NCBI RefSeq assembly: GCF_001649575.2
Contig: NC_051445.1
Coordinates: forward strand, 25,696,469-25,760,468
Direction: 5' to 3'
Source: Kryptolebias marmoratus
Taxonomy: Eukaryota; Chordata; Actinopteri; Cyprinodontiformes; Rivulidae
Length of the DNA: 64,000 nucleotides
Numbering within the stretch: the stretch's first letter is position 1; each line of letters starts with the position of its first letter. The notes below the pieces were generated by a model. The model made no database searches and was not told the DNA's origin. It worked only from the letters and a program-made list of their open reading frames with translations. Shown in pieces: positions 1 to 10,822 of this stretch. A program made the position numbers and the translations under genes.

Positions 1-579
1 TAGGAAAGGATGACAAGGATGGAAAATCCCAACTGAAAACCCAAGATGTTAAACCAACCCCAACTTACCCAGACATCAGACCTATAAAGTGTGCATGTAT
101 TAGCCACAACTAGCCTGAATGTTGGTTTTAGTTCTGCAAAACATTGGACTGAAAGCAATGTTGCTCCTGTTCTATTAAAAAACACATTTAGACACCACAA
201 AATGTCTCTTGTTAACTTCTAAAATAGTCAGAGCTGATTTTGTAGGAAAAGCAACAAAACATTAGGCAAGTGGACTAATGACATGATGAGACAGTTTAAA
301 ATGTAAACTGTGTAAAAATGCAAATGGGGCTCATCTGTCTGATACAAGTGACTGAGTAAAACACATACTGTTCATGCCGAAGAGATTATGTACGTAATGA
401 GGCAGGTGATGTCTGCTCATGATAAATATGGGCAAAAGGGGTAAAGTATAAACATTTTATAAAGACACAAATAAATTTGTAATAGATCCCTACAAACACT
501 TCTTGTGGTGTACGATGATTATAGATATGGCAGAACAGAAGTAAATGTGCTTTTGTAAGTTTTTTTTTAGTCAGCCTAC
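1..579 (-). other. rnf19a: rnf19a intron (partial)
   Basis: Sequence downstream of the IBR exon. It is AT-rich, without a splice-bounded ORF or a recognisable repeat. Confidence 0.7.
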
Positions 580-788
580 CTGCAGCGCCGCTCTCCTGAC
601 TATAACTGAGGGAGGACGAGCGCACCGTTCTCAGGCGGAGGCTCTGGGCTCTCTGTTGTCGAGCTGCATCGCAGGTCTGGTTGGGATGCCACAGCTGCTT
701 ACAGTGGTAACAAAACTCAGTACCACAACCCTCTCTGCCACATGTGATCTTTGGACAGCTGGCACACCCAAAGGCTATTACTGCGTAT
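580..788 (-). CDS. rnf19a: rnf19a second coding exon (IBR)
   Basis: The acceptor TCTTCCAG lies just above 788 and the donor GCAG|GTAGGC is at 580/579. The 209-nt exon encodes [12 protein letters not shown] through SYSQESGAA, the zinc-binding core of the IBR domain, and is nearly identical to the mammalian protein. Confidence 0.92.
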
Positions 789-3700
789 CTGGAAGAGGAC
801 AAAATAAAAGACTCAGACAATAAAATACAGCATGTTCCCAACTTGCAAGAAGAAAGAACACGGGTCATTTGCAAGTTTCATACACACACACACAGTATAT
901 GACTGAAATACAAGAAATATTTCAGTTAATAATGAAAAACAAAAAAGGCCAGCATCAACTGAGAAACACGACACAAACTTTGTTCATTTTTAAACAGTAC
1001 TGCAGCAGGTCCTATGGTAGAATTATAAAAACTGCAATTTAATCTATTTTTCCTTGAGCTTCAAAAAAACTGTCTATAACTGTCATCTTCTGAGGTGATT
1101 ATTGGGATCAATGCAGAAATGCAGAAATGATCCAGGACAGACTTTTGGTTCACTGGAATTGCTGACAGAAATAAAAATGTCCTTAAAATCTATTTAGAGC
1201 TATTTATTTATCTAGTCACTTAAGATGTTCTTTCTAAATGTTGCCAAGTATTTCAGAGGCTCTTTGTTACTAGGGGTGGAAATCTTTAGGCACCTCACGA
1301 CTTGATTATGATTCAGAGGGCTGTGATGAGATTATGAGATGATTATTGATGCATTTCTATCAGGTTTGTGAAAAAATAAAAAAATAAAACATCAGGAGGC
1401 AGCTGATAAGATTATGTTTGTCCAAAACAATGAAACTGAAATACAGAGACAGACACACAAATGTATGAACTGAAATGATGTAACCTATTTTACATAAACA
1501 CTAAATTATGGAGTTTCTTGTATAACAAAAATGCACAACATATGCCAAAAAAGCCTAAAAATTACAAACTGCTGACCAGCAATTAGCATAAATGCTAACT
1601 TAATATAAAAACACCATAGAATAGCTAACACAATTAGCATCACGTTTATCATTGGACATTTATTACAAATCAAAAGTTTCAAAGTCATTACTAAAGACAG
1701 TCACAGTATAATAACCTCATCTATGATTTACAGGCACATATTCTTAAGGGTTCAGTGAAGAAAAATTTAAAAAGATATGAAAACAGTTTTACTGCAACGT
1801 GTTTCTACTACAGGAAGCTACGGTAACTCATACACAACGCAGCAACTACTCTGATAGCTTTCTTAAAATGGCAGCATAGATGAAAATTGAAGAAACAGAT
1901 TTTTGACATTTGATAATCCTTTCAGAACATTCCATGTCCACAATGTGATGCATCTAAAGACAATCTGTAACATACATGTTTACTGTTGATCTTTAGGTTT
2001 AAACTGCGTGAAATAACCTAACAGCGATGTAAATGTACTACCAGTCTGTTTGGTTCAGTTTACTGCTGTGTCTCCTAAAACTGGAGGTGTTTACATGACC
2101 TAACAAAAGCCAGCCTGTTCTACCATCTCTGAGTGAGTAAAAGTGATATGATGCAGGCCTCGGTTGGTGCTGACAAGGCGACGAGGTGAGTTCAAAAGTT
2201 AAAGTAAATCTGTTCAAAGATACAGCTGAGCCAGTTTCCTGCTCCTGTGTGGGATAATATTGGTTCATGTAGCAGAAGTCTGCCCCTCTGGGACTGACCT
2301 AAGGATTAAGATTCAATCATAAAACCACAGAGAGCCTGGGAGACTTCCTCCCTTGTGGATCATCTTACACTACCAAGAACATGGTCAACAATGCTGCCAG
2401 AGAGGGGAATAACCCTGATTTAAAATATAAAGAGTTGACAGGATAACACTGACTGATGCAAGAGATTAATAATTTTGGATTTAATTAAAATTTAGAAGAG
2501 TAATTATTTTAATTATGATATTTTGAGAGAAACTGGATTTGGAAAAACAGTATTGGCAGGTCTATGCCATACAAAAATTAGAAATCAGTTTAGGCCCACA
2601 AAACCCAAATTGGTGCACCTCTACATAATACAGTAAGCTTACACAAAAATAAATGGCCTTGTTTACCATAAACGTAAAATCTGGACTCCTTCCATTCATA
2701 AGGTATAAACAACTTGTAATTAGGAAACTTTATCACAAAGGTCCAATGTGTCCCATACAAAAGAGCAGCAGTTCTCTGTGGGCTGGAGACCGTTTGACCC
2801 AGAGGGACCCCCAATAAGACAGTCACATGATAAGACGGGGATTCTGGACAGAAGCAGGCCAGTGAGTTGTCATTTAGGAGATTAGACGGCAAAAATGTAG
2901 AGCACAGCTGGATTACTGACAGGACACGAACATGACATCAGGAAGCAGCCGTGACTGCAGGCCCCTCTCTTGCTGTTTCTCAGCTACAATGTACAATTAA
3001 AACTCATCAGCTGTTAGTGCATCTCTCCCCCCAAGAATATCTCTGGTTAATTGTCCTAACTTATAATGCTCTGTGTCTCTTATTATTGCAGATGTGATTA
3101 TTAACATCACTTCAAAACATCTGAACTATCTCTTTAAGTTGACTGTTTGATACATTTGTCATTATTTTTTTACTGTATGCAAAACATGTCATGAATGGCA
3201 GCTCCCCTTTCAAAACAAGTCACTTTCTTTACCAGCCTTTCTGGGCAGGATCACAGGGAGCTGGTGTCCATGTCCAGCAGTCACTGGGCCAGAGGCAGGG
3301 GACACCCCGAACAAGTCCACAGTCCATCACAGGAACACATGGAGACAAACAACCATTCACACTCTCATTCACACCTAGAGACAATTTAGAGTTACCAGTT
3401 CACCTAATACGCATGTTTTTGGTCTGTGGGAGGAAACTGGAGTTTCCAGAGAAAACCCACGCATGCACAAAGAGAACATGAAACTCAGGCTGTATTCACA
3501 CCTGACAGTCCAGTAGACTCGGTTCAATTGGGAACCAAAATTGCAACATTTGTTCCATTTTTAGCTGCTGTGGTTCTCATTCACACTGCACAGAGTCAAT
3601 CGAGCAAAACCACTTGAAGCAACCTGTTCCCCCCTCGCCTGTGGTGGCTCTGCACCAAGAACTACTGAAGGAAATGACACAAAAACCTCTGAAGAAGACA

Positions 3701-5036
3701 CCGAGCAAAACTTCCTTCTTCCAGGAAAGTAAACAAAAATGGAGTGGCGACAAATTTTAGCAGTTTTAGGATTTCTGTTTCGTCTGTGGTACATGCGCCA
3801 AACAAACCATGAGTCATTTCTCCTGCTAATGGTAGAAATGCACGTTTGTTTTGGTTGTATTTACCCAGAAGGCCCTGTACTATAGTCTGCTTCTTGCTTC
3901 TGGAGCGGTCTCCAGTCTGCTTGCATTCACATATGCATTTGAACCACGCCAGAGTTCACGTCAAACCAACCAAAACAGATGTTTTTAGGCAGACCAGAGT
4001 TCGCTTTTTTGGTCCACATCAGAGTTCGATTGCACATTCACACCTCCCCAAATGAACCGGATTTTCTAGGCAAACAAACTAGAGTTCGATTTAAGCGGAC
4101 TAAACAGGGCTGCTGTGAATACACCCTTAGAAAGGCCCCAGATGGGTTGTAAACCTGCAACCTTCTTGCTCACCAGTTCTGGTTAGCTCTGCCTGATCTA
4201 GTTTCCATTTCAAACTATCATGTGGATTAAACAGTCCACAACTTCAACAATGTTCAATGAGTCAGGTTGAGTTTTCATTGTTATTGTCATTGCAATATTC
4301 AACAATAATACTACACATCCCAAGTTTTCCTAATAATGTGCAGCCCTAGTAATGGGGGGGGTGTCTAAAATATTAGAGTACTTCAAACTAGCTGACAGTC
4401 AACGTATGGTTTGTACACCCTGGAAGGTTTCCTGATGGCATCAACAGAAGAATAAGAGCACTGCAGGAAAACAAAACCTCTAGTGCATTTAAGCTACTAA
4501 ATGCACTCTAAAAAATTAGATAGGTTGTCTGTATTCTACATTTTTCAGTGAATAAATGTTTGAGGAAACTTTCATACAAGAAGCAAGGCCCATTACATTT
4601 AGATGAATCAGTTAATCAACATAAAAACAGTGGTTTATGGCGGTCTGAGTGGTATACATTTACTACTTACCCACAGTCGGGTGCAGGGCACCACCGGCAG
4701 TCTGGGTCAGCAACCAGCCACCTCCTCAGCATGAACTCCTCATACTTCTCCATGAGCACTCGGTCCCCCAGGATCATGCGTATATCATGTGGGTTGAAGC
4801 GCTCTGTGCACTCTGGGCAGCTTATATTGACACGTGACTCCGAGATCTCAATACGCAGGTACTGGCGCAGGCAGTCGATGCAAGACCGGTGGTGACAGGT
4901 CATGATGTCAGGGAAGCTCTCCCTAGAGTGGCGCAGAAGGCACAGTGGGCAGTCCAGTAGCTCTGCTCCCACTCCAACCCCTACCTTGGAGGAGGAGGAG
5001 GTAGAGGATGAAGGCCCTGAGGCAGATGAGGTGGAG

Positions 5037-5067
<31 letters not shown>

Positions 5068-5389
5068 CAGCTCCGGTCCCAGCCACAGAGAAGAAGGCAG
5101 AGTTCTTGTCATTACACATCTCTGAGTGGATGCTCTCAATGCTAGCAATACCATCCACTCCTGTTAGTCCTCCAGGTCCGGGATGCTGAGGTTCTCTGGA
5201 CCTTTGGCGCCCTGATTTTGAATCTCGTCCCCGTCTTCTGAAAAGAGAAGCCAGGGAGAAGCGCCTTTTCTTGGGAGCCTTCTTCACAGATGGCAGGGAG
5301 ATGGAGGAAGCGGTGGACTGCAGGTCCCGGTCAGAACCCATCACTCCACCGCTTCCGCGACCTAGCTGCTGGTGCTTCTGTAAGCTCAT
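580..5389 (-). CDS. rnf19a: RING-between-RING E3 ubiquitin ligase RNF19A (5' coding part; gene continues left of window)
   Basis: RNF19A (dorfin) is a membrane-anchored RBR ubiquitin ligase that passes ubiquitin from an E2 through a RING2 cysteine to substrates. Two coding exons are present, 4671-5389 and 580-788, about 309 codons. RING1 begins with CPLC at residues 147-150 and ends with CPEC. The IBR domain follows, with its Cys/His ligands running across the exon junction from [10 protein letters not shown] into [15 protein letters not shown]. The splice phase is consistent (719 nt ending in phase 2, then 209 nt ending in phase 1). I chose ATG 5389 (MSLQ) because it is the first in-frame ATG after a TGA near 5655 and aligns with an internal Met of human RNF19A. 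RING2 and the two transmembrane helices lie outside the window. A poly-Ala/Ser stretch (residues 111-134) precedes RING1. The paralogue rnf19b is less likely given the synteny. Confidence 0.93.
1266..1390. mobile_element. hAT-like transposon end fragment
   Basis: It starts CTAGGGGTGGAAATCTTTAG and continues with cacctcacgacttgat, resembling a common fish hAT-derived repeat end. No second end was identified, so it is a fragment. Confidence 0.4.
3240..4210 (+). repeat. Interspersed fish repeat interrupted by a MITE
   Basis: The left part, 3240-3486, carries phrases typical of a widespread teleost repeat (agtccatcacagg, attcacacctagagacaatt, ctgtgggaggaaactgg). The right part, 4128-4210, resumes with agaaaggccccagatgg and aacctgcaaccttcttgct. 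Both pieces read as one element split by the insertion at 3487-4127. The ORFs inside it are not genes. Confidence 0.6.
3487..4127. mobile_element. Non-autonomous DNA transposon (MITE) with TGTATTCACA inverted ends
   Basis: The left end AGGCTGTATTCACA and the reverse complement of the right end AGGGTGTATTCACA match at 13 of 14 positions. The 641-bp element sits inside another repeat and has no transposase ORF. A convincing target-site duplication was not found, so the superfamily is left open. Confidence 0.6.
4230..4360. mobile_element. hAT-like terminal fragment
   Basis: It ends with aatgtgcagccctagta, a phrase typical of hAT-derived fish repeat ends. No partner end was found. Confidence 0.35.
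4671..5389 (-). CDS. rnf19a: rnf19a first coding exon (RING1)
   Basis: This exon encodes residues 1-239 plus two bases. It includes a basic patch (KKAPKKRR), the conserved [12 protein letters not shown] segment, the Ala/Ser tract and all of RING1. The donor reads TGTGG|GTAAGT at 4671/4670. The transcribed exon appears to start at an acceptor with a good pyrimidine tract just above 5677. Confidence 0.92.
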
Positions 5390-5677
5390 CTCTCCGGGGG
5401 GAGGCGAGGGGTGTGCCGGCAGGGAGCCAGGGTTGGGTAGCCTGTCCCTCACATGTGCAGAGAGGTCTGGAAGTTGGATGGGGCTGGGAGAAGGGGTAAG
5501 GTGGTGGATGGGAGAGGNGGGGAAGGGGGGCCAGGGTGGGGGGACAGGGCTCCAGATGGCCCTTCTGTGTTTAAGACATGGTGACTTCTCCTGAGCAGCC
5601 TCGTTGTCACATCTAATAGCCGGATTTTGGCGATGGGGGGTGGGGAGTCACGAGCTGTGAAAGTGATGCAACAGAAT
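5390..5677 (-). promoter_or_regulatory. rnf19a: rnf19a 5'UTR segment with two minimal upstream ORFs
   Basis: This is the 5'UTR part of the first coding exon, bounded by an acceptor (TTGCTCTTTTCAG) above 5677. It contains a two-codon ORF, ATG-TCT-TAA at 5579-5571, in the context GTCACC before the ATG. It also contains a start-stop element, ATG directly followed by TGA, at 5454-5449. Both would be met by scanning ribosomes before ATG 5389. There is one ambiguous base (N) at 5518. Confidence 0.6.
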
Positions 5678-6832
5678 CTGAAAAGAGCAAGGAAAATGTG
5701 TGGGAAAGGACAAGATGAAAAGAGGGAGAGAGACAAAAGGAAAAAATATATATTTTACTACATACACAAACAAACTTCAACCATTTACTAAAATAAAGTT
5801 TCAAATTTACAACAGACAAAAATCTGACATTCTTGACTGGTGGGCTACAGCTGCTGGTCAGACTCAAAGTAAGACGGCAATAAGCAATTTCTTTCACTTA
5901 CAAAGTACACAAACTGCTAAATTGCATGCAATGATTTTTGAGTTTTTGACGAAACGCTGTTTTCAGTGAAGGTTTCCAATATTCATTTCAAACAGCCCAA
6001 GCAGCAGGACTTCAATATTCCTGCTTGCTTGACATTTTGCACAGTCAGTATAACAGCTGGCAAAGTGTGAATCTGTTTTGCTTAACAGAGTGTCAGTCTA
6101 AGACGAGAGGACAGAGGGTTGACAACCTCGGACAGTACTGACGCAAAGAGACAGGGTCCTGATCTGCCTGTAAGATCAACAGTGACGAGGCCCGGCTGTC
6201 AGCTGCTGATAACGGCAAATAGGAGGAAATGTGAGATAAAGCACACCACAAAGGAACAAGAGTTTGCAAAGGTACACCGTTTCCAACCACAAGTATTGCA
6301 GAGGAACTAAAACATGTTTAATTTAATCAAATAAAGCTGAAAGGAATTTAATACCATCAGTCAACTTTGATGCCAGAGTAACATGACTGATTAACTGAAT
6401 TTTATGTGAGACCAAGAGGTTTAATGAGGGTTTTAAATTTATCAGACATAAATAACCATCATATACACAGATAGCATTAAACTTTAATCATCTGCAGATC
6501 CCGTAGCTCCAGAAGGTTTAAATACTGTCTCGAAGCTTAAAGCAGTGACGGGGTTCCTAATACCTTCGGTTTTCAAAATTCCAGACTTTTTCAGATTCAA
6601 TTTTCTTGATTAATTTTTTGGCCCTTTTTTTCCCCACATCCAGATAAAAACATTTACTGTAGATTTACAGTTAAACAAAAAGAACTAACGCTTTTAAAAA
6701 TAAATTTTAAAAACAATACTACTACTTTGCTAAATAATCTAAAAAATCAACTATGGAATAAATGTAAAAAAAAATTATTAAAAAAAAATGCAGGTTTCTA
6801 ACTCAACCTGAGGCAATGAGAAAAATTCAATT

Positions 6833-7500
6833 CAATTCAATTCAATTCAAAAATACTTTATTAATCCCAAAGGGAAATTAAATGTTGACGTAGCTCATTT
6901 AAATCAAGGAGTTATAATAGATGGTGATGGCTGTGGGCAGGAAAAATCTCCTGTAGCGGCCCGTTTTACAACTAATCTGAAGAAGCCTTTAACTAAAGAG
7001 ACGGTGACCTTGACGGTCTCATGAAGAGGATGGTCAGGGTTGTCCATGATTTCCTTGATTTATGCAAAATCCTTCTTTGCATCATCATCTCCAGAGGTTC
7101 CACAGTCATCCCCAGAACAGAACCAGCCTTCTTTTTCAGGTTGTTGAGCCTTTTGATGATACTCTCAACAACAGACTTATAGAAGATCTGCAACATCTTG
7201 CTGGAAACCTTGAAGGATCTAAGCTTCCTCAAGAAGTACAGTCTGCTCTGTCCCTTCTTGTAGATGGCTTCACTGTTGAGTCTCCAGTCCAGTCTGTTGT
7301 CTAGATGAACACCAAGGTATTTATATTCCTCAACCTCCTCCACTTCTTCTCCCATGATGGTAATAGGGTTTTATCAGACCCCGTTTCTCCTGAAATCCAC
7401 AACCATCTCCTTTGTTTTGTTCATATTCAAGATGAGATGATTGTTTCCACACCATGCCACAAAGCGGTCCACCAGATCTCTGTACTCAGCTTCTTGTCCA
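6833..7500 (-). mobile_element. L2-like LINE, 3' part of ORF2 (degenerate)
   Basis: Minus-strand translation gives EEYKYLGVHLDNRLDW, then YKKGQSRLYFLRKLRSF and LVDRFVAWCGNNHLIL in different pieces. These are hallmarks of the C-terminal reverse-transcriptase region of fish L2/Rex-like elements. The 3' tail at the left is a (TTCAA)n run at 6825-6850 followed by tttattaatcccaaaggg. Frames are broken, so it is a dead copy. Confidence 0.75.
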
Positions 7501-7548
7501 TCTCTGATACACAAAGCTGAGTACAGAGATCTGGTGGACCGCTTTGTG
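7458..7548. repeat. Perfect 34-bp inverted repeat with 23-bp spacer
   Basis: The arm 7458-7491 is exactly complementary to 7515-7548, both containing GTCCACCAGATCTCTGTAC or its complement. The left arm belongs to the minus-strand LINE ORF (RDLVDRF), and the right arm is the same segment in opposite orientation. Confidence 0.9.
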
Positions 7549-7619
7549 TGTTTTGGAAAAGGTTTTATAATGTCTAGGTTTTGGGAACACCTAATGTGCC
7601 ATGGCAGGCTGGTCCAGAG

Positions 7620-8067
7620 TCACCTCTGCTCCTCAGCCTTGTTTTAGGGACTTTTAGCTGTTTGTTAACCTAAATGTCCTGGCTGGAGAATAAAAGTGCA
7701 GCAGGTCAACAAAGTACTGAGCTGTCAGCCTGTTAAGAGATTTAAAAACCAACACGATTTTTTAAATCAATCTAATAGCACACTGGAAGCCAATGAAGTG
7801 AGATATATATGGGTGATGTGTGCTCATACTTTGATGGACTGCAGCTTTCTGCACTAAATGCAGACAGTGTATTTATGACTGATCAATACCAGAGTATAAT
7901 GAATTGCTGTAATCCAGGAGTGAGGAAATAAAAGCAGGGTTCACTCTCACCAGATTGTTGGGAGGGAGATAGACTTTGACCTTAGTTATCAGTCTCAACT
8001 GGTAAAAGCTCCACTTTATGACGGAGTTCACCCATTTATCCACTTTAACAGCACTGTCAAATATCAC
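7620..8067 (-). mobile_element. L2-like LINE fragment
   Basis: Minus-strand translation at 7873-8067 includes FYQLRLITKVKVYLPPNN and AFISSLLDYSNSLYSGI, equal to the conserved L2/CR1 reverse-transcriptase stretch around LDYCNSL. The copy is short and broken. 7620-7870 is adjacent AT-rich sequence probably of the same insertion. Confidence 0.65.
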
Positions 8068-9153
8068 ACCAAAGGCTTCTTTTTGTTTGTTTTTCTATTT
8101 AGAGATGAGCAGAGAAAAGGAGGAGGGGCAGTGTCAGTGTCAAACCAGCAGCATGTGCTTTAGGGCTGCAGTAACTCTCAAATAACAAATAACAAAATTT
8201 ACCTTTATTTAAAAATTTTTGCACAATGCTTTATGTTCAAGTTTAATTCAGACCACCGTGTTGACGAGCTAACAACTGATGGGGCAGACGAGACAAAGTG
8301 GATCACAACTTTAAACTCAAAAATGTCACAGCTGTTTATACAAAGACTTTTGTAAACTTTATCACCACCATCAGTTTCATATGATATGGTTATGTATGTG
8401 TGCTGAAATATAACACTTGTTCAGGAAGTGCCCCAGGCGGCAGTAACAACAGCTAGCTTCTGCTGCTATTAGCGCTAAGGAATAACTGCTTAATTCTACA
8501 TGAAGGTGGAGTAAAGTCAAACTGATGGTGGCATTAAGGTTATAAAATAGTGCTAACATGAAGCACTGTTAAATCTTTTACATTGGAGTTGTTATAGGAG
8601 TCTGCTGCCTACAGCAGAAATGAATCTACTCGTATTCAAACCGTTACTAGTTTTTGTGAAAAACGTCTGTTAGCTGATATGAAACGTGTACATGTTTGCA
8701 TGCCACATTTGTCCGTGTTACTGTAATGTGTATGTGTCCTGAGCATGGACAGATGGTAATATGCTGATGGTGCTGAGCCTGCTGATAGTACTGGTCTGCT
8801 GGGAGCCGAGTAAACTTTTGGACTGACTAAACCCGTTAATCAGGTGGACTGATATGTTCAGCAACCTCAGCAGAATCAGCCCAATCAGTATATTACAGTC
8901 TGTCTATGCGCCACACGCATACATTTGCATAGCAACATATATGTTGAGTGGTTGAGAAAACAGTGACCGTCATACAAAAGTGTAGAGGTTTATTATTAGC
9001 TAATGTAGTGTTCTTTTATACTGGTATGTAGTTTTTGAGAGAGTTGTTTTATAAACCTGAAAATCAATTGAAAAATAGGCACTCATTTGGTCAGCTATTA
9101 GCGTTGTTTAGACAGAGGTTTTTGCCCCTTTCTTGGTATTAACTAGAGATAAC

Positions 9154-9383
9154 TATTAGACCAGGGGTAGGCGATCCAGGTCCTCGAGTGCCACTATCCT
9201 GCATGTTTTACTTGTTTCTCTGCTCTAACACAGCTAATTTGCATCAATGAGTGATTAACAGGCTTCTGCAGAACATGAAGAGGTCATTTAAACACTGAAT
9301 CAGGTGTGTTGGCGAAAGGAAAGAAGTAAAACATGCAGGATAGTGACACTCGAGGACCAGGACTGTCCATCACTGTATTAGAC
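9154..9383. mobile_element. hAT-type MITE with 8-bp target-site duplication
   Basis: A 214-bp element (9162-9375) flanked by identical TATTAGAC copies at 9154-9161 and 9376-9383. Its ends are inverted: both strands read inward through GGTCCTCGAGTG and CACTATCCTGCATGTTTTA. There is no coding capacity. The 8-bp duplication and CAG-type ends fit the hAT superfamily. Confidence 0.88.
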
Positions 9384-10791
9384 AGAACATCACTGCAAAT
9401 TTGATTGGACTATCCCTTTAAGACTTTCCGAGAAAGCAGGGCTTTGTATTTGATGTTGACATCATTTTGCATGCCAGATCTTTCAATTTCACAATATCCT
9501 GTGTGACAGCAATTACTTCTTTAATCTTGATGTTTAAGCATGTGTTTGTGTCAAGTCAGGTTCACGAGTGTTTTTGCGATACTCTGGTGAATATTAACTG
9601 TCACTAAAGTGTATGAAGGCAAACATTTTTTTAGTGTAAACTAAGAGTTTGTATGACGTACAGCAATTAAATCAGCCACCATATCAACCTTTGGTTGGTG
9701 TCTAAAACAGGATGAGAAGGAAAAATTAAACATCTGACTTTAAACACTTTAAAGCCAAAGCCTATCAACACTGAGTCAATTTCAATAAATTCTTTAGTAC
9801 AGTTTTGTCCAGAAGAAAACGTAGCAAATGTCTTTGAAGAATTAAATGTAAAACAATAACCAAAAAAATGTGAATCCACACCTTTATCAAAACAGAATAA
9901 TATGAAAGGTCTAAAATGAAAATGAACTTTTAAAAACAAGGTACCAAGCCCATGAGATAGCTGACTGTATTTGTTCTGATTCCACATCTGTGTTGTGCTT
10001 TGTGTTTCTGATAGTGGGAGTGGTGATGAGGAAGGTGGGGGAAGAATGTCTGTTATTTTAGGAGTGCTGCTACTGCTTGCTTTTTGGGTGTTCTTTCCCG
10101 AATTCTGTTTGTGTATATCTTGACAAAGAACTTGTTAAAGAATGCTGCTAAGGTGCCTCAGACAACTTTTACAGTTGTCTGCACAAGCAAGAAGCCCACG
10201 GAGCATGCTCCTCACACCTACTGTACTGTGAATACTTCATAAACGTTTGATGAAACTACAGTAAAGCCGAACCTCCACAAATCTGTCAACCTACATCATT
10301 ATACAAAAAGATCAAAAGCAGCACTCAGCACAGCAGCTCTGCAGCTGCAAGCAAACCACTGACACTACCAGCACCACACTTTCTCAAACACAAGCTGCTC
10401 ATTCTTTCACAATCTCCCTCTCTTCCATCTCCTCTCAGCCATACAGAGTCAGAAACAGAAGTCCGCTCCTCGTTTCAAAGCTTTAACTTCTCTTGCTTTG
10501 AGTCGGAACTGAAAAAGGGAAATACAACATTGCAGGGGGGGACTGGCCTTCAGATTGGAAAGGATTCATTCATTAACAATATGTTATTATGTTATTATAC
10601 TTAGTTACAAATGTATTGTATAACAAAAAAATCCTTTTATTGTGGCTGCAAAACCAACTGCCCTCACTTTAGCATTAAAAGACAATTGTACAACAGGGGT
10701 TTTATCTTGACTCTTGTAAATAATGCTAACACTGCATCTAAATCAGCCTAGGAACGACTACCTGAGCACATCACTGCTGACAGATACTGGA

Positions 10792-10819
<28 letters not shown>
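10792..10819. repeat. (GT)n microsatellite
   Basis: About 14 uninterrupted GT units. Confidence 0.95.

Positions 10820-10822
<3 letters not shown>

Larger units (their letters stand above)
789..4670 (-). other. rnf19a: rnf19a intron between the RING1 and IBR exons
   Basis: A 3.9-kb intron without coding signal. It holds hAT-like fragments near 1266-1390 and 4230-4360, and a nested repeat at 3240-4210. The remainder shows nothing recognisable. Confidence 0.7.

Noticed and set aside
3191..4055. Several short plus-strand ORFs
   Set aside because: They lie in an interspersed repeat and a MITE and have no family resemblance.
4902..5189. Plus-strand ORF with Glu-rich and Ala-rich runs
   Set aside because: It is the antisense of the rnf19a RING1 exon; the acidic and Ala runs are the complement of its Ser and Ala codons.
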